A stretch of 64,000 nucleotides of DNA from Ornithobacterium rhinotracheale (lineage in GTDB: Bacteria; Bacteroidota; Bacteroidia; Flavobacteriales; Weeksellaceae): assembly GCF_004088395.1 (NCBI RefSeq), contig NZ_CP035107.1:2123001-2187000 (forward strand). Reading direction: 5' to 3'. Below are positions 8,495-15,863 of this stretch, one piece after another. Under the pieces are notes generated by a model. The model was not told where the DNA came from, did no database searches, and saw nothing but the letters and a program-made list of their open reading frames with translations. The position numbers were made by a program, and so were the translations under genes. Numbering within the stretch: position 1 is the first letter of the stretch; every line of letters starts with the position of its first letter.

Positions 8495-8885
8495 AAATAA
8501 ATTTAAAAGCATTAATTTATATTGGTCTATAATTTCTATAAGCCTTCTTTTTTTGGGCGGTATTTTTTCTGCCTCATTAGGAGGTACTTCTTTTAGAAAT
8601 TTAGGCTTTTACTTTTTAGCGATTGGAGGATTTTCCTTGGTCGCTTATTTTATTTTTGCCTTTCTATACATTGTGCTCACGGGCGACCATAGCTTTAGAA
8701 AAACGCTAGTTGTAACTTATATCGGGGGCTGCATGATGGCTATAGCCTCGGGATTGATCGGTGCTATTTTATACCAACCATGGGGTATGCAATTGTTCCT
8801 TGGCGGAATCGGTGCTTTTATCCTTTTTTGGGTAATTGTATTGCTCTATTATATTTTCATGTATAAAGAAGGCGAAAACAAATAA
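8484..8885 (+). CDS. small integral membrane protein of unknown function
   Basis: 133 residues with four predicted transmembrane helices (about 10-30, 42-65, 78-97, 103-128) and short charged ends (MSDKNKFK at the start, KEGENK at the end). I do not recognise the family. The start lies 11 bases inside the end of the Crp/Fnr gene, which argues for translational coupling and a shared role, perhaps in respiration or the envelope. No cysteine or histidine cluster suggests metal binding. Confidence 0.7.
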   Translation: MSDKNKFKSINLYWSIISISLLFLGGIFSASLGGTSFRNLGFYFLAIGGFSLVAYFIFAFLYIVLTGDHSFRKTLVVTYIGGCMMAIASGLIGAILYQPWGMQLFLGGIGAFILFWVIVLLYYIFMYKEGENK

Positions 8886-9223
8886 AACACTAGCGAAACA
8901 AAGCATAAATCAAAAGGAATTTAATTTTTGGGCAAAGGGATAAAACTTTTGCCCACGGAAGAGATTTTTTTAGCTAAAGAAGAGAAGTTTTTGATTAAAA
9001 CAGCGAAAATTTTCGATATATAGAACGAGTTTTTGGACTCTGTGCCTAAAATTTTAAGGCTTTAAGCCAAATTTTTCGATACCGAACGCAAAAGTTTCAT
9101 TTAATCTCTCAAAATTTTCCCTTCTTTGATTAAAACTTTTATCGTTTGATTAAAAAACAGGGCTTTCCCCAGAATAATCTATGGAACAAAAAAATAGATT
9201 TTTAAAAAATTTTTAATTTCCTT
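8886..9223. other. 338-bp gene-free stretch with palindromes and a repeated 11-mer
   Basis: This space between two convergent genes holds no credible coding frame. It has a hairpin (TGGGCAAAG at 8926 region with CTTTTGCCCA before 8956), a perfect palindrome CGAAAATTTTCG (9004-9015), GGCTTTAAGCC (9058-9068) and three copies of TTTGATTAAAA at 8990, 9125 and 9145. The role is unknown; decayed sequence or regulator sites are possible. Confidence 0.4.
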
Positions 9224-9355
9224 TCATTTTTTGCCACAGCCACAACCTTTATCACAGCCTGATTTTTTAGTAAAAATAGGTAAAATCGTTTTTCTGAAAA
9301 GATAAACCAATGCCAGCACAAAAAGTATGGCAATGATGATGATTTGCAAATCCAT
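9224..9355 (-). CDS. FeoB-associated Cys-rich small membrane protein
   Basis: 43 residues. One N-terminal membrane helix (IIIIAILFVLALVYLF) is followed by a basic stretch and a Cys-rich tail, GCDKGCGCGKK. This is the layout of the small proteins found behind feoB in many Bacteroidota and Firmicutes, which are thought to act with the FeoB iron channel. The gene starts 4 bases past the feoB stop, in the same direction, so it is the third gene of a feoA-feoB operon. It is too short for ordinary gene finding and is easily missed. Confidence 0.85.
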   Translation of the reverse strand: MDLQIIIIAILFVLALVYLFRKTILPIFTKKSGCDKGCGCGKK

Positions 9356-9359
9356 TTTT

Positions 9360-11450
9360 TTAGCTTAATAATTGATAAGTTAACATCGAGACTAAATACG
9401 CCAGCCCTGTCATGCACACTAATTGCACCATAGGCCATTTCCATATGCCTGTTTCGCGGCGCACCACGGCTAGCGTGCTCAAACATTGCATGGCAAAGGC
9501 ATAAAACAACATCAGCGAAACGCCCGTTGCAAGATTAAACACTTTTTCTCCATTGGGGCGAGTTTCATTGTGCATGCGTGCCACAATTTGGTTTTCGTCA
9601 TCATTGTCTGATCCCAAACTATAAATCGTAGCCATGGTAGAAATAAAGACTTCGCGTGCGGCAAAAGAAGTAAGCACGCCGATGCTGATTTTCCAGTCGT
9701 AGCCCAAAGGTTTAAACACAGGTTCTATAGTTTTCCCAATGTTTCCGAGTAATGAATTTTCTAATTTATAGGCTGCCAAATGGTGTTCAAAATCCTCTTC
9801 GCTCCATTGGTGAATTCGGCTTTCTTGCGCAATATGCTCTTCGGCATTCTTAAACTTATCGGTAACGCCATAACTCGCCAAAACCCATAAAATCACACTT
9901 ACTGCCAAAATGATTTTCCCTGCTCCAAAGACAAAAGCACTCACTTTTTCCCACAGCCCGAGCAATACATTTTTCCAATATGGAATACGATAATCGGGCA
10001 TTTCCATGATTAAATAACTCTTGTATGGTGTTTTGATTCCTTTGTTGAAAATCAAAGCAAATAGCAAGGCTCCAAAAACTCCCAATAGATAAAGCCCCAT
10101 CAAGACCACGCCTTGCAAATTAAAACCTAAAAATTGCTTTTGTGGAATGACTAAAGCTATCAAAACAGCATATACGGGCAATCTTGCCGAACAAGTAATG
10201 AACGGCGTAACAAGCATTGTGATTAAACGCTCCTTGGTGTTTTCGATGTTGCGCGCTGCCAAAATCCCTGGGATTGCACACGCCGCACCCGACATGAGTG
10301 GCACCACGGATTTTCCGTTTAGCCCAAACGGGCGCATCCATTTGTCCATCAAAAAGACCACACGGCTCATATAGCCCGACTCCTCGAGCAACAACAAGAA
10401 AAGCGTCAAAATAAAAATTTGTGGCACAAAAATCACAATTCCGCTAATTCCTGGAATAATTCCATCTGTGATTAAATTCGCAAGCGGACTATCCCCTAAA
10501 TTAATTTTAGCAAAATCCTGCAATTCTCCAAATTTCTCATCGATATACACCATAGGCACTTCGGCTTTGCTATAAATCGCCTGAAAAACTAAGAAGAGGA
10601 GTAAGAAGAAGATTAAATACCCCAAAACAGGGTGTGTGAAAATCCTATCTAATTTCTCTGTAAAAGAAACATTATCGGTGTTGGCTGGTGGCAATAGTCT
10701 ATCGCAGAGCGGATCTATCAATTCATAGCGCTGAACGGTTTCTGCCACTTGCATCCTTGATTCTATAAGATGAAACTCCGTGATTATATCTTGTTTATGG
10801 CGTGTTTGCTCTGGAGTGAAAAACGAAATACTTGGCTGCGCCAAATACTGAAATGCGGTATAATCTCGCTTTAATTCTAATTTTTCACGCATCTTTTGCA
10901 CCGCGCCCTCAAACAACGGAGACACTTGAAAACTTGATTCGTAAATCGGGAAATCTTCTAAAATTCTATCTTTTAAAATTGAAATATTTTGTGCATTTCG
11001 AGCATTGATTTCAATCAAATCTTCGCCCAAAAGCATACGAAACTCCTCTCGATTAATTGATAATTGATTTTTCTCGATTTCGTCTGCCATATTCAGCACA
11101 AAAATCACGGGCAAGCCCGCATCTCGCACTTGGTGGTAGAGCAATAAGCTTCGTTTAAGTTGCAAAGGACTTCCCACTACTACAACTTTATCGGGGAAAT
11201 CGGGCGAATTAGGATTGTTTAAAATATTGAAAACCACCTCTTCATCTGCTGATTTGGGATAAAGGGTATAAGTGCCTGGAAAATCATACAATTTCACTCT
11301 CACCCCTTGGTGTTTTAGGCTCCCCACGCGTTTTTCTACCGTGGTTCCTGGGTAATTCCCCACACGCTGCTTTAGCCCTGTAAGCGCATTGAACAAGGTA
11401 GATTTCCCAACATTAGGATTTCCAACAAGTGCTATTTTAAGTACGCTCAT
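9360..11450 (-). CDS. feoB: ferrous iron transport protein B
   Basis: 696 residues. The N-terminal G domain has GNPNVGKST (residues 9-17), DFPGTYTL (G3), NMAD (G4) and the helical GDI region; the C-terminal half holds gating helices with the Gate segments around GAACAIPGI and AAREVFIST. It moves Fe2+ across the inner membrane, driven or gated by GTP. The start overlaps the feoA end by 4 bases (ATGA). Length and motifs are intact. Confidence 0.95.
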   Translation of the reverse strand: MSVLKIALVGNPNVGKSTLFNALTGLKQRVGNYPGTTVEKRVGSLKHQGVRVKLYDFPGTYTLYPKSADEEVVFNILNNPNSPDFPDKVVVVGSPLQLKRSLLLYHQVRDAGLPVIFVLNMADEIEKNQLSINREEFRMLLGEDLIEINARNAQNISILKDRILEDFPIYESSFQVSPLFEGAVQKMREKLELKRDYTAFQYLAQPSISFFTPEQTRHKQDIITEFHLIESRMQVAETVQRYELIDPLCDRLLPPANTDNVSFTEKLDRIFTHPVLGYLIFFLLLFLVFQAIYSKAEVPMVYIDEKFGELQDFAKINLGDSPLANLITDGIIPGISGIVIFVPQIFILTLFLLLLEESGYMSRVVFLMDKWMRPFGLNGKSVVPLMSGAACAIPGILAARNIENTKERLITMLVTPFITCSARLPVYAVLIALVIPQKQFLGFNLQGVVLMGLYLLGVFGALLFALIFNKGIKTPYKSYLIMEMPDYRIPYWKNVLLGLWEKVSAFVFGAGKIILAVSVILWVLASYGVTDKFKNAEEHIAQESRIHQWSEEDFEHHLAAYKLENSLLGNIGKTIEPVFKPLGYDWKISIGVLTSFAAREVFISTMATIYSLGSDNDDENQIVARMHNETRPNGEKVFNLATGVSLMLFYAFAMQCLSTLAVVRRETGIWKWPMVQLVCMTGLAYLVSMLTYQLLS

Positions 11451-11677
11451 TCTCCTTTGTTAACCAAAACATAAGCAGCCTCAGTCTTTCTAAGGGCTAA
11501 GACACATTTATTTTTACAAAGCACAATACACATAGGTCCATTGAACGGAGCCGAACATTTATACCTGATTTCGACACCAGGAACTAGCCCCATTTCTAGG
11601 AATTTAGCAGGGATATCCTCGGTTGTGAATCCCGTGATTTTCGCTTTTTCACCTTTTTTTAAGTCTGCTAATAACAC
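11447..11677 (-). CDS. feoA: ferrous iron transport protein A
   Basis: 76 residues, an SH3-like beta-barrel protein with AKITGFTTEDIPAKFLEMG and a PG turn, typical of FeoA. It partners FeoB in Fe2+ uptake. The only fitting start is a GTG at 11675-11677; no in-frame ATG lies upstream. A TATATTTG element on the minus strand (11710-11717) gives a leader of about 30 bases. It leads the operon feoA-feoB-small Cys-rich protein. Confidence 0.9.
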   Translation of the reverse strand: MLLADLKKGEKAKITGFTTEDIPAKFLEMGLVPGVEIRYKCSAPFNGPMCIVLCKNKCVLALRKTEAAYVLVNKGE

Positions 11678-11709
11678 CTTGTCTATGCTTTTTTTTAATT
11701 CTTGAATGA

Positions 11710-11717
11710 CAAATATA
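11710..11717 (-). promoter_or_regulatory. -7 promoter element of the feo operon
   Basis: Minus-strand TATATTTG, a full match to TAnnTTTG, 33 bases upstream of the feoA GTG start. No clear Fur-type palindrome was recognised around it. Confidence 0.5.
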
Positions 11718-11919
11718 GTAATTTTTATTTAATCTAAATTGCTTTTCAATATAGAAAGTTTAAACATTTTCTTTTACTAAAAATAAGCTCCTCTACAAGC
11801 TTATTTTCATTCACTAATGCCTCAAGTTATGTCTTAAATATTGTTTTCATTAACCCACGTTTGCCAATTATTAAGCAACCAATTCTTGTCAATTGATATT
11901 TCATTATTGGCTTCACATT

Positions 11920-12249
11920 CTACCGTTTGCTTTCTCTAATTTTTTTTAATCCTTTTTCTAAAATTGAAATTTTAGATATTTCGGCACCCCTTTCGTGGGA
12001 TTTATACCAATTGGGAATTGCTTTTTTAAATAGCTCCACTCCCTCTGGGGTTAAATTTGATTGCTTAATGGTTAAATCAAGTTTTACATTTCCATCGTCA
12101 TCAAATGGCATTATATCTACCAATAAATTATTATCTATCAAAAAGTTAGATAAAACAGAGGACATCTCTAGGTAGTAATTTTTCCACCATTCACTTTTGT
12201 TCGCATTTAAGAATACTTTTAAATCAAATAAAGTTAAATCATGTTTCAT
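11920..12249 (-). CDS. small hypothetical protein, probable orphan immunity protein
   Basis: 109 residues, soluble, with Trp-rich segments (SEWWKNYYLEM, PNWYKSHERGAE) and an acidic centre (DIMPFDDDGNVKLDL). I do not recognise the family. Its ATG follows directly on the stop of a 44-codon frame (TAA then ATG), which looks like the tail of a toxin. The same pattern is repeated at two neighbouring genes. By context it is most likely an immunity protein left from a polymorphic toxin locus. Confidence 0.55.
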   Translation of the reverse strand: MKHDLTLFDLKVFLNANKSEWWKNYYLEMSSVLSNFLIDNNLLVDIMPFDDDGNVKLDLTIKQSNLTPEGVELFKKAIPNWYKSHERGAEISKISILEKGLKKIRESKR

Positions 12250-12384
12250 TTATTTAGCCCTTATAACAGTTGATATTCCATCGATTTGAATCATTTCTTT
12301 AGTGGTTGGATTTCTGACAAAAATTCCTCCAAGTTCTTGAATCCTTGCTTCTTTTGCTAATTGTTCAGCTTTAGGTGCAGTCAT
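12250..12384 (-). pseudogene. 44-codon toxin-tail-like fragment
   Basis: The frame begins MTAPKAEQLAKEARIQELGG and ends ISTVIRAK, and its stop abuts the start of the gene at 11920-12249. A stop lies just upstream of its ATG. It is too short for an enzyme and looks like the C-terminal end of a toxin whose main part was deleted. It could instead be a real small protein. Confidence 0.45.
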
Positions 12385-12394
12385 ACTAGTTGTT

Positions 12395-12733
12395 TTAAGA
12401 AAGACTTAACAAGGTATCCGTCATTTCTCTAATATCAAAATAGATATTATTTTTTTCTTCAATAGAAAGAGATGGCGTTATTTTAAAAACATCATCTTTA
12501 TCACTATCGCAAACGAATAAAAACAAAGTATGCATAAAAGTATTAATAAAATCTTTTCTCAATTGTAATTGCATATTCTTATCTATTTCTGATTGGTGTT
12601 TAATGTAAAATTTATATGCTTTTTTTATAGCGTTAAATTTTTGTTTACTAAATTTATTTCTATAATGTAAATGATAAATAAAAGATTTTTTTGATGATGC
12701 TGATACTATATCTATTAAATTTTTATTATCCAT
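12395..12733 (-). CDS. small hypothetical protein, probable immunity protein
   Basis: 112 residues, mostly helical, rich in Lys, Phe and His (SKKSFIYHLHYRNKFSKQKF), with an acidic centre (CDSDKDDVFKITP). No recognised family. Its ATG overlaps the stop of a short frame ending ISGAVKGRKYG, which in turn lies just after an Rhs-core remnant. Overlap of toxin end and immunity start is the usual layout of Rhs toxin/immunity pairs, so immunity is the best guess. Confidence 0.55.
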   Translation of the reverse strand: MDNKNLIDIVSASSKKSFIYHLHYRNKFSKQKFNAIKKAYKFYIKHQSEIDKNMQLQLRKDFINTFMHTLFLFVCDSDKDDVFKITPSLSIEEKNNIYFDIREMTDTLLSLS

Positions 12734-12933
12734 ATTTTCTTCCTTTTACTGCACCTGAGATTTTTTTGCTCGTAAGATCCGTACACACTATTGAGTTAAT
12801 TTTTAATACACCCAGCCAACCCAAACAAATCCACCCAATCCAGCGGATTGAATACGTACCCATAAGGTGTTTCACCCCCATTCAACCCAACCCACTCACT
12901 CGAAATAATTCCCGCTCTCATTTTCTGTGTAAG
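12726..12933 (-). pseudogene. Rhs core end with deleted toxin domain
   Basis: The minus-strand frame from 12933 to the stop at 12796-12798 contains [29 protein letters not shown], the hallmark that ends an Rhs repeat-associated core before a variable toxin domain. Right after it, in another frame, a tail reads TDLTSKKISGAVKGRKYG and stops (12726-12728) over the start of the next gene. The toxin body between core and tail is missing and the frame is shifted, so this is a broken Rhs toxin. Confidence 0.75.
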
Positions 12934-13287
12934 CTAATCCAAAGAACTTGAATATTTACTATATTTTTTTATCCACCCATCTTCAGTGTATAATTCCCCC
13001 GATAATCCATCAGATAAATTTGCTAAATTTTGATTTTCAAATGTAAGCTCAAATTCAGGATATTGCTCAAATAGAAATAATATATTATGAAGAGTATTGT
13101 CTATAAGTGCTTCTGATAATTCCTCAATAACTTTTCTTTTTTGATTATCTAAGTTATTCAATTCTTCCTGTAATCTCAGAAGTCTAGGGGCCTTTATCTT
13201 TCCTTCAAGAAGCTTATATAGTAAGGACAAAGAACGGTCTCTTACTTCATGTATATACATTTCTCCAAATTTCTCTAATCTATTCAT
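12934..13287 (-). CDS. small hypothetical protein, probable immunity protein
   Basis: 117 residues, largely helical with a coiled-coil-like middle (RLQEELNNLDNQKRKVIEEL, about 42-61) and an acidic C-terminal half with LSGELYTEDGW. Family not recognised. The start overlaps by ATGA the stop of another toxin-tail-like frame (13284-13457), and the Rhs remnant follows on its other side. Context points to an orphan immunity protein. Confidence 0.55.
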   Translation of the reverse strand: MNRLEKFGEMYIHEVRDRSLSLLYKLLEGKIKAPRLLRLQEELNNLDNQKRKVIEELSEALIDNTLHNILFLFEQYPEFELTFENQNLANLSDGLSGELYTEDGWIKKYSKYSSSLD

Positions 13288-13457
13288 TTTATTTTCTCCA
13301 TGAAGTTAAAAAAATTAGTTTCTGAGATGATGTTTTTTAGCAAAAATAAACTTTGTTTATTCATCGTTAATTTACCTTGTTTACTTCTCACTCTATTCAT
13401 TATTTTTACCACATACCTTTTTCGAAAGGTTATTACTATCTGGGGGAATAGAAAATA
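13284..13457 (-). pseudogene. toxin-tail-like fragment overlapping an immunity gene
   Basis: An open minus-strand frame contains VITFRKRYVVKIMNRV and ends ISETNFFNFMEKIK, with the TGA overlapping the ATG of the gene at 12934-13287. An internal ATG would give 38 residues. Basic and short, it resembles the end of a nuclease-type toxin, but this is inference from position. Confidence 0.4.
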
Positions 13458-13805
13458 TCAATTATTTACATAAGAAAAATATTCTTCATTATAAATTAAT
13501 GGATTATCGCTATTGATATGAATTGATTCTATACCTGATAACCGAGGTCTATTGGACCATCCTTCAAAAGTTTCTTCAATATTTCCCAAAAGAATCCATT
13601 CTCTACCCAGTAGATTACAAATTTTTAATACGTGATAAATATGAAATTCCCATGAATCTGAATCATGCTCTATTTTAAAATTAGTATCACTTATATAAGG
13701 TAACATATCATTTTCTTTAAATAGATCTTTAATTTTTTTTAGTATTTTATTTTTAGCATTTTCGGAATTAGATGATAAAAAGAAGCTAATATTTATAGTC
13801 ATCAT
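13458..13805 (-). CDS. small hypothetical protein, probable immunity protein
   Basis: 115 residues from the ATG at 13805 (MMTINISFFLSS). The frame is open for another 41 codons upstream to 13928, but that part is basic and unlike the rest, so it may be left-over sequence. The protein has an acidic and aromatic pattern (DSDSWEFHIYHVLKIC, GREWILLGNIEETFEGWSNR) seen in many immunity proteins. Family unknown. Confidence 0.5.
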   Translation of the reverse strand: MMTINISFFLSSNSENAKNKILKKIKDLFKENDMLPYISDTNFKIEHDSDSWEFHIYHVLKICNLLGREWILLGNIEETFEGWSNRPRLSGIESIHINSDNPLIYNEEYFSYVNN

Positions 13806-13943
13806 TTGTGTGTCAAGTGGGGTTGTTTTACGGTAATCATTTGGGAAAAATAATCCCCCATAGCGTTTGTTTTTCTTTTCGCCATAGGGCTTTACCTTGC
13901 GGATTAAGAAGAGCAAGCACTTGCCCATTCGGTTGGCAGATGG

Positions 13944-14002
13944 CGTAGTTAGATTATGTAATTTTAAAAGAGCTAATATTGGGCAACATAATCCAGCCTA
14001 CG
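13944..14002. repeat. imperfect inverted repeat in the toxin island
   Basis: CGTAGTTAGATTATG (13944-13958) faces CATAATCCAGCCTACG (13987-14002); the outer CGTAG and inner GATTATG arms pair, with a mismatched centre. It lies between two immunity-like genes and may mark a cassette boundary. Confidence 0.45.
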
Positions 14003-14012
14003 TACTTGTTTT

Positions 14013-14429
14013 TTAATTTGTACTTTCTTCAATATTAATGAATTCTGGAGTTATATTGTCAATGAAGTAAAAATTAGATTCACATATTATGTTTATCTCA
14101 TCACCTTTAAGACTCATTTTTACTACATTTTCATCAACATTAATGTTCAATGTTCCCATTTTATTAAATAAATTATTTCCATATATATTAATACAGCTCA
14201 CATCCGAAAAGCTTAATTGCATACTTATTGCATTAAAGTCTTTATCATTCCATTTGTTTGGGAACACTGGTGGGATATTTAAAATATGGAATAATATTGT
14301 TAATCTATAGTCATAACATAAAATTTTGTGTAAGTAGATTTCATTTACATCAATATTTCCATTAAACATATGAATTATTTTTTCTTTGCCTATTGCTTGT
14401 TCAAACCATTTCATATTTCCATTCTCCAT
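14013..14429 (-). CDS. Imm50-like immunity protein
   Basis: 138 residues from the ATG at 14429 (MENGNMKWFEQ); an upstream ATG at 14489 would add 20 residues and a closer one at 14414 is also possible. The order WFEQ, then IDVNEIYLHKI, then IPPVFPNKWNDKDFN and ISMQLSFSDVSCINIYG resembles the Imm50 family of polymorphic-toxin immunity proteins, recalled from memory rather than searched. It would neutralise a cognate toxin, of which no trace is visible next to it. Confidence 0.6.
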   Translation of the reverse strand: MENGNMKWFEQAIGKEKIIHMFNGNIDVNEIYLHKILCYDYRLTILFHILNIPPVFPNKWNDKDFNAISMQLSFSDVSCINIYGNNLFNKMGTLNINVDENVVKMSLKGDEINIICESNFYFIDNITPEFINIEESTN

Positions 14430-14477
14430 AATTATAATGTTCTGAAATTCCAGGAAAACTTTTGTTCTAGTTTTTTG

Positions 14478-14546
14478 TAGAGTGGTCATCCTTGTCCACC
14501 GAAAATATCATCGAATATAAATGGTGGGCATGGATACCCACTCTAC
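14478..14546. repeat. 24-bp imperfect inverted repeat, hairpin-forming
   Basis: The arms at 14478-14501 and 14523-14546 agree at 20 of 24 positions when one is reversed (GTAGAGTGG at the outer ends, CCACC at the inner ends), with 21 bp between. It overlaps the far upstream start of the Imm50-like frame, which is another reason to prefer the later start. It could be a REP- or MITE-like unit. Confidence 0.5.
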
Positions 14547-14570
14547 GCACTAATCAGAAAATTTATCATA

Positions 14571-14681
14571 TTACTTCTTGCCATATTCTATATATCCCTC
14601 AGTTGCCACAAACAGACACCATTTATCCCTTATACTAAAAAAATAATGATGCTCTGGTATGTTATTAATTAGGAAGTTTAA
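14571..14681 (-). pseudogene. C-terminal fragment of an unknown soluble protein, cut by an IS
   Basis: The minus-strand frame reads IPEHHYFFSIRDKWCLFVA, then EGYIEYGKK and stop. It has no start: its upstream part is replaced by the left end of the IS3-type element at 14682. The pattern of aromatic residues and Trp suggests a folded immunity-like or SMI1-like domain end, but the family is not identified. Confidence 0.5.
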
Positions 14682-14727
14682 TGTACGTCGTCAAACTAAA
14701 GTTTACTGAGGCTAATATAGTAAACAA

Positions 14728-15388
14728 TTAAATAAGTCCAAAACAATAATTTAATTTTCTTTGATTTAAAGTATTTATTTTCACTTGTTTTCTTAGTTTT
14801 AAGATTTGGTCTTGTCTATCTAGGTATACATCTTCAGGGGTTAAATTATTTAAAGCTTCGTGATATCTTTGCGAGTTGTAATATTGCACAAATTTATCAA
14901 TAGCCCTTTCGAGTTGCTCGGGAGCATAATAATGGTGAACCGATAATTTTGAAATAAGTAAAATCCGTTTGCCACATTTGATGCACGAAATTGGTTTTGG
15001 AATGAAACTGATCTGCTGCCGCCAAGAACCTATGCGGTGTATCGGCCAATAATCCCTGTTTTTTCAAAATGCGATAAACGGATGATTCTGATATGAAAAC
15101 GCCTTGTTCATCGATGAACCTTGTGGCAATGAGCCTTGGTGTTTCTTGGGGATATTGCAAGGCAATCTCAACGACCATTTGTTTGATTCTATCGGGAATG
15201 CTATTGCATTGTTGCTTTTGATTACGTTTCGCTTTAAGGCCATCAATACCATTTTGGCTGTAGGCGTGATACCAATTATAAAAGGTTCTTTTGTGAATGC
15301 CTAATTGCTTTAAAGTCCTATTAACGCCTAATTCAGCGTTTTTTACCACTTCTATAATCTCTGCTTTTTCTTCTGCCGTTAGTCTCAT
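14728..15388 (-). pseudogene. IS3-family transposase orfB with internal deletion and frameshift
   Basis: The N-terminal part (15388 downward) is a helix-turn-helix domain (GVNRTLKQLGIHKRTFYNWY), then HTH_21-like sequence and the start of the rve integrase fold (QMWQTDFTYFKIIG). There the frame breaks to a stop at 14897. In another frame the very end of orfB follows: YYAPEQLERAIDKFVQYYN, NLTPEDVYL, stop at 14728. The segment with the remaining catalytic acidic residues is gone, so it cannot transpose. Confidence 0.8.
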
Positions 15389-15408
15389 ATATTTTTTAAA
15401 TTGAGGGG

Positions 15409-15696
15409 TTAATCCAACAGATTTAAGCTTTTTTTTACAATGTCATAACGAATAACCAAATCGGCCAAAGACTCCTTCAATACGGTATTTTCTCTGCGTA
15501 AATCTTTGACTTCCTCACTGGTAGCTTCTCTTGTTTCGTTACCCGAAAGACGTTTCTTTCCTGCTTCAATGAACTCTTTGCTCCATTTGTAATAAGTAGC
15601 TTCGCTGATGCCATATTTTCTACACAGCTCTGCTACACTGAGCTCTGCACGTATTTTGTTTGTTTTTTTACCATGTTCTAAGTGGTTTTTGTAAAG
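15409..15696 (-). pseudogene. IS3-family orfA remnant
   Basis: The open frame reads ELSVAELCRKYGISEATYYK, then a Leu-zipper-like end (DLRRENTVLKESLADLVIRY) and stops 20 bp before orfB. This is the normal HTH plus zipper layout of OrfA. No ATG, GTG or TTG is present before the HTH, so the N-terminus is probably lost. Confidence 0.65.
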
Positions 15697-15765
15697 TTAG
15701 TTTTTTATTTTTTTAACTATACTATTTTTAACCTAAACTGGTAAACTTTTTGCTGACGATTTACA

Positions 15766-15861
15766 GTCCAGCCCTCGCGATAGACATGTGGCACATTGAT
15801 CAAAACCATCGTAATCAATGCGAAAATCAATGCTCTTAAAAATGGGGCTTTTTCTGCTCAT
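15766..15861 (-). pseudogene. truncated, frameshifted start of a membrane protein
   Basis: An ATG at 15859-15861 lies directly behind the mpl stop. As written the frame soon loses sense, but removing one A from the run of five at codons 3-4 gives MSRKAPFLRALIFALITM, then VLINVPHVYREGW, a plausible membrane-anchor start. The sequence then ends at the IS3 repeat at 15765. It is the stub of a gene once downstream of mpl; what it encoded is unknown. Confidence 0.5.
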
Positions 15862-15863
15862 TT

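Larger units (their letters stand above)
14682..15765 (-). mobile_element. decayed IS3-family insertion sequence
   Basis: Terminal inverted repeats start TGTACGTCGTCA at 14682 and, on the other strand, TGTAAATCGTCA from 15765; both continue to AAGTTTAC within 25 bases. Inside are remnants of orfA and orfB. At 1084 bp it is shorter than complete IS3 elements because orfB has lost its catalytic part. No matching target duplication flanks it (TAA left, GTC right), which suggests later rearrangement. Confidence 0.75.

Noticed and set aside
9202-9486. 94-codon minus-strand frame at the feoB end
   Set aside because: It overlaps feoB and the Cys-rich small protein in another frame; the small protein has the better start, spacing and family fit.
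13806-13928. Upstream extension of the gene at 13458
   Set aside because: The 41 added codons are basic and unlike the acidic protein that follows; an ATG pair at 13800-13805 is the better start.
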